From JBDTMT01 sp039934135 (lineage in GTDB: Bacteria; Desulfobacterota; Binatia; HRBIN30; CADEER01), in NCBI GenBank assembly GCA_039934135.1, contig JBDTMT010000269.1, forward strand, positions 1 through 8,174: a DNA stretch of 8,174 nt, in the 5' to 3' direction. The notes under the pieces are model-generated. The model was not told where the DNA came from. It worked only from the letters and a program-made list of their open reading frames with translations, and made no database searches. Below are positions 1 to 5,607 of the stretch, one piece after another. Each line of letters opens with the position of its first letter. The stretch's first letter is position 1. The position numbers and the translations under genes were made by a program.

Positions 1-305
1 GCGTCGGTGAAGGCGCCGGCCTCGAAGCCGAACAGCTCCGCCTCCAGCATCGACTCCGGGATGGCGGCGCAGTTGACGTCGACGAACGGGCCGCCGGCGC
101 GCGGTCCGGAATCGTGGATGACCCGCGCCAGCAGGCCTTTGCCGGTGCCGGTCTCGCCGTACAGCAGCACGGTCGGCACGTGCGGGTTGCCCGGCGTATC
201 GAAGGCGGCCAGACGTCGCACCTGCTCGCGCAGTGCGACGATCGAATCCGCCTGACCGAGAATAGCCTCGGCCGGATGCGTGACCGCGACCATCGGCCAT
301 TTCAT
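1..305 (-). CDS. Sigma-54-interacting AAA+ ATPase, N-terminal part (truncated by window edge)
   Basis: Partial gene: 101 full codons are visible from the ATG at 303-305, and the rest lies beyond position 1. The translation begins MKWPMVAVTHPAEAILGQ and runs straight into the AAA+ domain found in bacterial enhancer-binding proteins, which use ATP to remodel sigma-54 RNA polymerase. Walker A (GETGTGKG) is at residues 50-57. The conserved stretch with NCAAIPESMLEAELFG follows at residues 79-93, and the sigma-54 contact loop is at 97-102. That loop reads GAFTDA instead of the usual GAFTGA. There is no N-terminal receiver, GAF or PAS domain, so any sensory part must be C-terminal and unseen. An in-frame stop at 354-356 limits the start. 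Only a weak Shine-Dalgarno-like stretch precedes the ATG. The gene is divergent from the methyltransferase. The family call is firm; whether it really activates sigma-54 promoters is not. Confidence 0.88.
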   Translation of the reverse strand, partial: MKWPMVAVTHPAEAILGQADSIVALREQVRRLAAFDTPGNPHVPTVLLYGETGTGKGLLARVIHDSGPRAGGPFVDVNCAAIPESMLEAELFGFEAGAFTD

Positions 306-382
306 AAACCACTTCTGGCCCAAGGACCATGTCTGGCCCTGCTTTAAGTCGGCCTAGTGGCGACGCGGGCGGCGCAGCGGCG

Positions 383-399
383 TTGGCATGCGATCTGCG
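383..399 (+). promoter_or_regulatory. Candidate sigma-54 (-24/-12) promoter for the methyltransferase
   Basis: The sequence TTGGCATGCGATCTGC (383-398) fits the sigma-54 pattern YTGGCAYR-N4-TTGC. The GG at 385-386 and the GC at 397-398 are separated by exactly 10 bases, as required. The -24 half matches well; the -12 half has CTGC in place of TTGC. Transcription would begin near 410, leaving a leader of about 43 nt before the ATG at 453. A gene with a sigma-54-interacting domain lies divergently next door, which makes the site more plausible. It is a pattern match only. Confidence 0.42.
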
Positions 400-440
400 G
401 AGAGAACCGGACAACGAGGCTGATTCCAACTAACCAACAC

Positions 441-446
441 AGGAGG
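441..446 (+). promoter_or_regulatory. Shine-Dalgarno site fixing the methyltransferase start
   Basis: A perfect AGGAGG lies 6 nt upstream of the ATG at 453. It decides for this start over the in-frame ATG at 357, which would add 32 residues of non-conserved character and run across the candidate promoter. Confidence 0.85.
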
Positions 447-452
447 CAAGCA

Positions 453-1505
453 ATGATCGACGAGAAGAAGGTTGAGGCGTTCGTTCACAAGGCAGTCGGT
501 GATCTCGGCGCGGCGCTGACGGCATCCCTGGTCGTCATCGGCGACCGCCTGGGGCTCTACAAGGCGATGGCGGGCGCCGGGCCGCTGACGCCGAAGGAGC
601 TGGCGGAGCGTACCGAAACAACCGAGCGCTCGGTGCGCGAATGGCTGTCGGCGCAAGCGGCAGCCGGGTACGTCACCTATGACGCAGCGGCCGGTCGCTA
701 CGAGTTGCCGGCGGAGCACGCCCTGGCGCTCGCCGACGAGGAAAGTCCGGCGTGTGTCTTGGGCGGCTTCCAGAGCATGACGGCGGCGATGCGCGCGGCG
801 CCCAGGGTGGCCGAGGCGTTTCGCAACGGTCACGGCGTCGGCTGGCACGAACACGATCCCGAGCTGTTCGTCGGCGTCGAGCGCTTCTTCCGCCCGGGCT
901 ACAACGCCCACCTCGTCAACGAGTGGCTGCCGGCACTCGACGGCGTGGTGGAGAAGCTGCAGCGCGGCGCCAAGGTCGCCGACGTCGGCTGCGGCCACGG
1001 CGCGTCGGCGATCATCCTGGCCAAAGCCTTTCCGAAATCCCAGTTCGTCGGCTTCGACTATCACGCGCCATCGATCGAGATCGCGCGCGAGAAGGCCAAA
1101 GCCGCCGGCGTCGCTGATCGCGTGCGCTTCGAGGTGGCCACGGCGAAGACCTTCCCCGGCACCTACGACATGGTGGCGTGCTTCGATTGCCTGCACGACA
1201 TGGGCGACCCGGCCGGCGCCGCGGCGCACGTGCGCGCGGCGTTGAAGCCCGACGGGACCTGGCTGTTGGTCGAACCGTTCGCCCACGATCGCGTCGAAGA
1301 CAACCTCAATCCGGTCGGCCGCGTCTTCTACTCGGTGTCGACCTTGGTCTGCACGCAGGCGTCGCTGTCGCAGGAAGTCGGCACCGCGCTCGGCGCGCAG
1401 GCCGGCGAGACGCGCCTGCGCGAGGTCGTCACCAAGGCGGGCTTCAGCCGTTTCCGCCGCGCCACCGAGACGCCCTTCAACCTGGTGTTGGAAGTGAGGC
1501 CGTAA
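453..1505 (+). CDS. Class I SAM-dependent methyltransferase with N-terminal winged-helix domain (Rv2258c-like)
   Basis: A 350-aa cytoplasmic protein. Residues about 10-90 form the winged-helix/dimerisation domain seen in O-methyltransferase-like and Rv2258c-like enzymes, with the pattern LGLYKAMAGAGPLTPKELA followed by a recognition-helix-like segment and LSAQAAAGYV. A Rossmann methyltransferase domain covers about 165-300. Motif I VADVGCGHG is at 175-183, the acidic ribose-binding residue is D202 in VGFDYH, a motif II-like YDMVACFDCLHDM spans 238-250, and the post-motif LKPDG is at 264-268. The length agrees with the family (about 350 aa). The methyl acceptor cannot be read from the sequence. 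The start is set by the AGGAGG at 441-446. The gene stands alone on this strand, divergent from the AAA+ gene and with a possible sigma-54 promoter upstream. The family call is firm and the substrate unknown. Confidence 0.9.
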   Translation: MIDEKKVEAFVHKAVGDLGAALTASLVVIGDRLGLYKAMAGAGPLTPKELAERTETTERSVREWLSAQAAAGYVTYDAAAGRYELPAEHALALADEESPACVLGGFQSMTAAMRAAPRVAEAFRNGHGVGWHEHDPELFVGVERFFRPGYNAHLVNEWLPALDGVVEKLQRGAKVADVGCGHGASAIILAKAFPKSQFVGFDYHAPSIEIAREKAKAAGVADRVRFEVATAKTFPGTYDMVACFDCLHDMGDPAGAAAHVRAALKPDGTWLLVEPFAHDRVEDNLNPVGRVFYSVSTLVCTQASLSQEVGTALGAQAGETRLREVVTKAGFSRFRRATETPFNLVLEVRP

Positions 1506-1530
1506 GGAGCAGGTTTCAGGTGCTGAGGGG

Positions 1531-1640
1531 CAGGTGTCGGGCGCCGGGGGGCAGAGCGCTCTGGCGATTCGAGCCGTCGCCTGACCCCTGCGGCCCCGAC
1601 ACCCGATCCGCCCCCGACACCTGGCACCGCCCCCGACACC
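1531..1640. repeat. Intergenic inverted and direct GACACC repeats
   Basis: The 203-bp spacer between the methyltransferase and the next gene holds a repeat cluster. CAGGTGTCGGG at 1531-1541 is the exact reverse complement of CCCGACACCTG at 1613-1623. In addition, CCCCGACACC-type units recur in direct orientation with cores starting at 1594, 1612 and 1631, a period of 18-19 bp. Similar GACACCTG-rich spacers occur in many high-GC environmental genomes, in my recollection. The repeat may fold as a stem around 1541-1613, but there is no U tract, so terminator function is not shown. Confidence 0.6.
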
Positions 1641-1652
1641 GTCCGAAAGCGC

Positions 1653-1681
1653 TTGACTGCTTTCAGTCCCGCGGTGTTGAT
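1653..1681 (+). promoter_or_regulatory. Weak candidate sigma-70 promoter for the DUF1566 gene
   Basis: TTGACT at 1653-1658 (5 of 6 to the -35 consensus) is followed after 17 bases by GTTGAT at 1676-1681 (3 of 6 to the -10 consensus). It sits 27 bp upstream of the ATG at 1709. The -10 half is poor, so this is only a possibility. Confidence 0.25.
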
Positions 1682-1708
1682 TCGTCGGAGTAGTCAGGGG
1701 GGATCGGC

Positions 1709-2503
1709 ATGCGACGGATAGCGATGGCCGCGGGCCTGTTTTTGGGCGCGTTGGCAGTGGCATGGGCGGCGCCGGCGGGAGCGGCCGATGCGGCGCTGAA
1801 GTGCCGCGTCGACAAGCTGAAGACTTCTGCGAAGTACGCTTTCTGTCGCTCGAAGGCGGACGCCAAGGCGGCGGCCAAGGGCGTCGCCGCCGACTACAGC
1901 AAATGCGGCGACAAGTTCTTCACCAAGTTCACTGACGTCGAGTTGAATGCCGACGGCCTGTGCGCGACGAGCGCCGATCAGGCGACGATCGAGGCGCGGG
2001 TCGATGCCGACACCGGCGGGCTGGCGGCGGCGTTGAGCGGCCTGCGCTTCGTTGACAACGGCGACGGCACGGTGACCGATCTGCAGAACGCTCTGCAGTG
2101 GGAGAAGAAGACCGACGATTTCGGTCTGCACGATAAGGACAACACCTACACTTGGTCGCTCAGCGGCGTGGCCCCGAGCGGCACCGTGTTCACCACCTTC
2201 GTGGGCACCTTGAACACCTGTCGCACCAGCGACGACGCGACGTTGGTCGACGGCTTCGCCGGCCACTGCGACTGGCGCCTGCCGACGGTCGGCGAACTGC
2301 GCAGTCTCCTCGATGCGCCGTGCGCTGCGAACCCGTGCATCGATCCGCTGGTCGGCCCGACGGCCGGCATGCTGCATTGGACGTCCACCGCGCCGAGCGC
2401 CAGCCCCGGCGTCATCCGGCTGGTCGACTTCAGCAACGGCAATCTGACCAACGGCATCCGGACGCTGGCAGTCAACGTGCGCGCCGTGCGCTCGACCAAC
2501 TGA
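1709..2503 (+). CDS. Secreted DUF1566 (Lcl C-terminal) domain protein with cysteine-containing helical N-terminal region
   Basis: A 264-aa protein with a Sec signal peptide (residues 1-25 or 26, basic MRR start, hydrophobic core, cleavage near PAGA/AD). A lysine- and alanine-rich, probably helical segment follows (about 27-110), with four cysteines at 32, 46, 66 and 85. Residues about 112-262 form a DUF1566/Lcl-type domain, recognised by the opening FVDNGDGTVTD (114-124), LQW near 129-131, the hallmark CDWRLPTVGEL (187-197), the WTST motif (224-227), and a terminal VRAVR strand. Such domains are common in secreted or surface proteins; a molecular role is not established here. A purine-rich AGGGGGG at 1696-1702 serves as ribosome-binding site. 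Extra cysteines at 171, 187, 205 and 210 suggest disulfides in the periplasm or outside the cell. The next gene on the same strand starts 51 bp later and is also exported. Confidence 0.85.
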   Translation: MRRIAMAAGLFLGALAVAWAAPAGAADAALKCRVDKLKTSAKYAFCRSKADAKAAAKGVAADYSKCGDKFFTKFTDVELNADGLCATSADQATIEARVDADTGGLAAALSGLRFVDNGDGTVTDLQNALQWEKKTDDFGLHDKDNTYTWSLSGVAPSGTVFTTFVGTLNTCRTSDDATLVDGFAGHCDWRLPTVGELRSLLDAPCAANPCIDPLVGPTAGMLHWTSTAPSASPGVIRLVDFSNGNLTNGIRTLAVNVRAVRSTN

Positions 2504-2516
2504 GTCGAGGCGCCGA

Positions 2517-2539
2517 CAGGCGCGCGCGCCGTGCGCCTG
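2517..2539 (+). terminator. Small GC-rich hairpin between the two exported-protein genes
   Basis: CAGGCGC (2517-2523) pairs perfectly with GCGCCTG (2533-2539) around a 9-nt loop, 14 bp after the DUF1566 stop. No run of T follows, so it may slow polymerase or protect the mRNA end rather than terminate. Confidence 0.3.
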
Positions 2540-2554
2540 CTACACAGCTGAGCC

Positions 2555-3217
2555 ATGAGCCCTGCCCGATTGGCGCGTCGCGCCGGCGTCGCGCTGCTGA
2601 TGATATCCGGCTGGGCCGCGGCGGCGTCCGCCCTGCCGCCGATCGACCTCACCACCAACCGCGGCTGCGGCGACGGCGCCGTGTTCGAGGACAACGAGCC
2701 CTTTAGTTTCACGGTGCGGGCGCTGGGCGAGTTCGCCGCCGGGGAGTCAGTGGCGTTGCAACTCATCGGCGAGAATCAGCTCGGCCAGCGCTTCACGGTC
2801 GGGGCCATGACGCTCTCCGCCGCCGTGCCGCAGAAGACGCTGAACGAAAAGGCGATCGACCGCTACGGCGATCTGCGCGTCGGCGTGGTGATTCCGAGCT
2901 CGCAGACGGAAGTCGCCAGCTGCGTGATGCACGTCTACGTCGCCGGTCCCGGCACGCCGACCCCCGGCACGGTGACGCCGGCGAGCCCGACGATCACCGC
3001 GACCGAGACGCCGACGCCCACGCCGACGGCGACTCCGACCGTCGCCAGCGATGCCGGCGACGCGAACTGCGACGGCCGCCTGTCGGCGCCGGATCTGTCG
3101 GCGACGCTACGGGCCGCGGCGCCGCTCGCGGTAGCGAATTGCGCCACCGATCTGACCGGCGACGCGGTGATCGACGCCGCCGACGCCGCCGCCTTGGTCG
3201 CGCTGCTGTTCGAGTGA
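2555..3217 (+). CDS. Secreted protein with Thr/Pro linker and C-terminal dockerin-like calcium-binding repeats
   Basis: A 220-aa protein of unrecognised overall family. Residues 1-26 are a signal peptide (basic start, hydrophobic core, cleavage after ASA). Residues 27-131 look like a beta-rich domain with two cysteines, C38 and C123, that could form a disulfide. Residues 132-164 are a low-complexity Thr/Pro linker of the TPTPTPTATPT type. The tail has two loops spaced like dockerin EF-hand loops. Loop 1 has D169, N171, D173, R175, S177 and D180, and loop 2 has D199, T201, D203, V205, D207 and D210. Each is followed by a short helix, and C172 and C196 may bridge them. Dockerin pairs normally bind a cohesin partner in a calcium-dependent way; none is visible here. 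The ATG has only a weak ribosome-binding site. The gene may be cotranscribed with the upstream exported-protein gene. Confidence 0.78.
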   Translation: MSPARLARRAGVALLMISGWAAAASALPPIDLTTNRGCGDGAVFEDNEPFSFTVRALGEFAAGESVALQLIGENQLGQRFTVGAMTLSAAVPQKTLNEKAIDRYGDLRVGVVIPSSQTEVASCVMHVYVAGPGTPTPGTVTPASPTITATETPTPTPTATPTVASDAGDANCDGRLSAPDLSATLRAAAPLAVANCATDLTGDAVIDAADAAALVALLFE

Positions 3218-3236
3218 CTGCCGCGTCAGGCGGTCA
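3215..3236. terminator. Hairpin joining both stop codons of convergent genes
   Basis: TGACTGCC at 3215-3222 pairs with GGCGGTCA at 3229-3236 (8 bp, one G-T wobble) around a 6-nt loop. The stem begins with the TGA of the + gene and ends with the TGA complement of the - gene. The geometry suits a shared bidirectional transcript end, but there are no T tracts. Confidence 0.35.
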
Positions 3237-3701
3237 CGCCGTGGCGCGCGCTGCGGCGGCGCGGGCCGGTGCGGTATGCGCATCGGTATGCGTCGACAAC
3301 CCGATGCCGTTCATGCAGTGCGGCCCACCCCAATGCTCGACGACTTTGCCGTCGCGCATGCGCAGGATCGCCGTGCCGTTGATCACCACGCGCTTCCCGG
3401 ACGGCGGCACGCCGTAATACTCGCCGCCGTCGTGCACGCCACTGAGCGTCCAGTTCGACACGATCAAATCGCCTTGTTCGATCAGCAGATCGACGCCGAA
3501 CTGCATGTCGCTGAACGCCTGCTTCGCCGTCTCCCAGAACTTCTCTTCCTGCGGCCGGATGTCTGTACCGACCGCTTCGGGCGATACGCGCGGCGTCACG
3601 TGGCTGAAAAACTCGGGCGCAAACACCTCGTACACGGCGCGGTAGTCGCCGGCGCTCATGCGCGCGCTGTAGTCCCCAAGGATGGCGAGATTCTTCGACA
3701 T
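3234..3701 (-). CDS. SnoaL-like / NTF2-fold protein (ester cyclase family)
   Basis: A 155-aa cytoplasmic protein with no signal peptide. It fits the SnoaL-like polyketide cyclase/ester cyclase group of the NTF2 superfamily. It begins with a helical segment ending in SAGDYRAVYEVFAPEFFSHV (about 16-35), then a tryptophan-bearing helix with FSDMQFGVDLL, and strands with NWTLSGVHDGGEYYGVPPSG (about 83-102). It ends with the family-typical pattern GTAILRMRDGKVVEHWGG at about 109-126. The length is normal. The C-terminal 20 residues are Ala/Arg-rich and probably disordered. GAGGAG at 3709-3714 lies 7 nt before the ATG, which supports this start. The reaction cannot be inferred, as the fold serves many small-molecule enzymes and binding proteins. 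It lies 90 bp downstream of the cytochrome-rhodanese gene on the same strand, but a promoter-like pair in the gap allows separate expression. Confidence 0.85.
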   Translation of the reverse strand: MSKNLAILGDYSARMSAGDYRAVYEVFAPEFFSHVTPRVSPEAVGTDIRPQEEKFWETAKQAFSDMQFGVDLLIEQGDLIVSNWTLSGVHDGGEYYGVPPSGKRVVINGTAILRMRDGKVVEHWGGPHCMNGIGLSTHTDAHTAPARAAAARATA

Positions 3702-3727
3702 GTGCGGTCTCCTCTCAGCGTCGCCGC

Positions 3728-3757
3728 ATCCTAAACGGCCGCTGCGTACGATTGGAA
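3728..3757 (-). promoter_or_regulatory. Weak candidate promoter for the SnoaL-like gene
   Basis: On the minus strand TAGGAT (3728-3733, 4 of 6 to -10) lies 18 bases downstream of TTCCAA (3752-3757, 3 of 6 to -35), about 26 bp before the ATG at 3701. The -35 half is poor. GCCGCT and AGCGGC within the same gap could also pair as a 6-bp stem. Confidence 0.22.
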
Positions 3758-3791
3758 GCGGCAGCGATGCTCCTGCTTTCCATGGGCGACG

Positions 3792-4913
3792 TCATTGGTG
3801 GCCGCTCGCCGCGGCATCCCCGGTGGTCACGGGATACCCCCGGGCCTTCCAGACGCCGAGGCCTTCGTCGAGCACCGCGACCTTGGTGAAGCCGTGCGCG
3901 CCGAGTTGTTGCGCGAGCTGGCCGGATTCGGCGTGCGGGCAGGCGCAATAACAGACCAGCCAGGTGTCTTTCGGGAGCCCCTCGAAGTACGGCGACGGAT
4001 CGTAGAACGGCACGCTGACCGCCCCGGCGATGTGCTCGCGCAGAAAATCCGAGGGGGCGCGCGCATCGAGAATCACGAAGCGCGCCCCGGCGGCGAGCTC
4101 CGTGTGGATGACGTCGGCGGGCGTCATCTCACTGTACTGCTTGAAGCCGCGTGGTTCAGGCCCCTGCGGGTTCAGCGGCACCGGGCCGAGCGGCAGCGGC
4201 GGCGGGCGTGTCGCCACCTGCGCTTCGTGATCGGCCGGCTGGAAGCCGCGCAGCGCGGCGATCACGTCGTCGACACCCTGCGCGCTGAGCTTCGTTTCGA
4301 AGGCGGGCATCGCCGTCCCTGGACGGCCGCGGCGGATGGCGGCGCGCAGAAAACCGTCGCTGGCACTGGCGAGCAATTGCGCTCCGGCGATGTGCATCTG
4401 CGGCCCGCCGACGCCTTGCGGGCCGTGGCACGACCCGCAGTGCGTATCGAAAAGCTGGGCGCCGACCGCCGCGTCGCCCTTCAGCGGCCGTTCGTCCAGT
4501 TTCACGCTGGGGCCCTTCTGCCAGCTGCGGATGAACAGCACGACGGCATTGATGTCCTCGGGTTTCAGCGGGCCGCCCTTGATCCGCGCCCAGGCGGACA
4601 TCGTCGTATCGCGGCGGCCCTCGGTGATCGCGACGCGCAGGTATTCGTCACTGACCGACGACAGGAACTCCGCTTGGGCGAGGCGTGGCGCCTGGTCGGC
4701 GGCATAGCCCTCTCCCGCCGCCCCGTGGCAGACCGCGCACATGCGGCCGTAGAACTCGCCGCCGCGAATCGCTTCCGGATCCAGCGTCGGCGCTGGCGTC
4801 GGTGCCGCCGGCTTCGCTTCGGCGCGGCGCCCCGACAGGACGAATGCCAGGCCGAGCCCGGCAACCACCGCGGCGCGTATCAGTCGAGGTGAGCTCAACG
4901 CACGACGCCGCAA
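3792..4913 (-). CDS. Periplasmic di-haem cytochrome c fused to a rhodanese domain
   Basis: A 373-aa protein. Residues 1-33 are a Sec signal peptide with an RRR start and cleavage near AEA/K. A Pro/Ala linker leads to the first cytochrome c domain (about 46-132), with haem motif CAVCH at 59-63 and likely axial M105. The second domain (about 145-225) has CGSCH at 159-163 and likely axial M202. A proline-rich hinge (about 235-255) precedes a rhodanese domain (about 260-365) with strand FVILDARAPSDFLREHIAGA and the active loop VCYCACPHAESG at 320-331. C321 and C323 are the candidate catalytic cysteines, with C325 near by. The protein should act in the periplasm in electron transfer coupled to sulfur handling or redox sensing; the substrate is unknown. 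An in-frame stop at 5001-5003 means TTG 4913 is the first possible start. TTG 4898 is an alternative that would overlap the stop of a short upstream ORF as TTGA. Confidence 0.86.
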   Translation of the reverse strand: MRRRALSSPRLIRAAVVAGLGLAFVLSGRRAEAKPAAPTPAPTLDPEAIRGGEFYGRMCAVCHGAAGEGYAADQAPRLAQAEFLSSVSDEYLRVAITEGRRDTTMSAWARIKGGPLKPEDINAVVLFIRSWQKGPSVKLDERPLKGDAAVGAQLFDTHCGSCHGPQGVGGPQMHIAGAQLLASASDGFLRAAIRRGRPGTAMPAFETKLSAQGVDDVIAALRGFQPADHEAQVATRPPPLPLGPVPLNPQGPEPRGFKQYSEMTPADVIHTELAAGARFVILDARAPSDFLREHIAGAVSVPFYDPSPYFEGLPKDTWLVCYCACPHAESGQLAQQLGAHGFTKVAVLDEGLGVWKARGYPVTTGDAAASGHQ

Positions 4914-4990
4914 CGATGCAGAGACGGAATCAGCCGCAACCGCGTCGACACGCGATCTGCTGAGTAGAGGCGGTCGATGGCTGCGCGCAC
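4895..4990 (-). CDS. Possible 31-aa leader peptide upstream of the cytochrome-rhodanese gene
   Basis: AGGAGAG at 4994-5000 (minus strand) precedes a GTG at 4988-4990 by a normal distance. The frame runs 31 codons and stops with TGA at 4895-4897, which overlaps a TTG (4896-4898) in the cytochrome frame as TTGA. This is the layout expected for translational coupling. The peptide (starting MRAAIDRLYSADRV) has no recognised motif and is Arg-rich. It may be chance, as only the ribosome-binding site and the overlap support it. Confidence 0.3.
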   Translation of the reverse strand: MRAAIDRLYSADRVSTRLRLIPSLHRCGVVR

Positions 4991-5019
4991 GGGCTCTCCT
5001 TCACGGCGTTGAATGGGGG

Positions 5020-5048
5020 ATATTCCACCTCTGCCGGGGTCGGTTCAA
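5020..5048 (-). promoter_or_regulatory. Candidate promoter for the cytochrome-rhodanese gene
   Basis: On the minus strand TTGAAC (5043-5048, 4 of 6 to -35) and GAATAT (5020-5025, 3 of 6 to -10, keeping the key A and T) are 17 bases apart. Transcription would start near 5013, just before the AGGAGAG at 4994-5000. The local AT-rich patch stands out in this GC-rich spacer. Confidence 0.33.
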
Positions 5049-5100
5049 GGAACGCCAGCACCGGACCTCGACCGACGGTGTGAGAGGCGAGGCGGGAACT

Positions 5101-5184
5101 GGGCGCGGCGGCATGTGCGCGCGTCGCCAGTACGCCGGCTGGTGTCGACGACCACGTCAGCGGCACGCGGCCCATGAACATCGC
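5101..5184 (-). pseudogene. Relic of an RND efflux pump C-terminus
   Basis: Minus-strand reading gives AMFMGRVPLTWS and ends in AAAP, matching AMFMGLLPLMWS through AAP of the CusA-like pump encoded at 6432-6509. The DNA is alike too: 5150-5184 and 6475-6509 share 31 of 35 bases, including a 16-base identical run (GGCCCATGAACATCGC). Beyond that, the two differ by 6 nt in length (two codons), so the frame is kept, while the sequence is diverged. No transmembrane segment or stop equivalent to the pump C-terminus follows. The fragment lies directly behind the stop of the broken nucleotidyltransferase and in its frame. The 83-codon open frame that begins at 5181 is therefore best seen as decayed sequence, not a gene. 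The region from here to 4991 shows no other gene. Confidence 0.6.
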
Positions 5185-5498
5185 CGACTACGCTGGTTCG
5201 GCCAATGTACGGAGCAGGGTGTCGAGCCGTGCGGTGAGATCCCATTCGACAGCCCAGCGGTGGATGAGAGCGAAATCGACCGGCTCCTGAGCCAACTGCC
5301 GTGTGCGCAGCACCTCGAGCGCGTCGTCGAGATCGCGCGGACGTGCGGCGATCAACTTGTAGACGATGAGATGCTCGGGACGGATGACGCGGCAGGAGAC
5401 GCCGATATCGACCTCGATCGCTTCGGCGACGGCTTCGCACTCGAACGCGGTCTTGGCGATGAGCAGGTCGACCCGCCGTACCAGCGCGGCGGCCCCCT

Positions 5499-5556
5499 CT
5501 AGTGCACCGCAGTCGAGATAGGGTTAAGCATCTTGCCGTCCCTCGACGCCCCTCGC
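5499..5556 (+). repeat. Left terminal inverted repeat of the element
   Basis: Begins CTAGTGCACCGC. Its partner is at 5608-5665. The outer 32 bases differ at only two positions (5511 and 5524). Confidence 0.85.
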
Positions 5557-5607
5557 GGTGTCACGCCTCCTCGAAATATTCCCGATATTCCTGTGTCGGC
5601 GTTCCTA

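Noticed and set aside
314..339. Direct repeat TCTGGCCC at 314-321 and 332-339 as an activator site
   Set aside because: Only 8 bp and without symmetry; enhancer-binding proteins usually bind inverted repeats. Chance is likely in GC-rich sequence.
357..452. Longer methyltransferase start at 357
   Set aside because: The perfect AGGAGG at 441-446 and the family N-terminus both favour the ATG at 453.
354..1763. 469-codon open frame on the minus strand
   Set aside because: It lies antisense to the well-supported methyltransferase. Its product is Arg/Ala/Gly-rich without motifs, the usual shadow of a GC-rich gene.
3795..4892. 365-codon open frame on the plus strand
   Set aside because: It is antisense to the cytochrome-rhodanese gene, which has two haem motifs and a rhodanese domain. 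The plus-strand product is low-complexity and Arg-rich.
4930..5181. 83-aa minus-strand ORF starting MFMGRVPLTW as a gene
   Set aside because: Its start matches the inside of an RND pump, not a natural N-terminus. It has no ribosome-binding site and loses pump similarity after about 27 codons, so it is treated as a relic.
5080..5502. 140-codon plus-strand frame
   Set aside because: The opposite strand reads as the C-terminal half of the nucleotidyltransferase with recognisable motifs, so this is its shadow.
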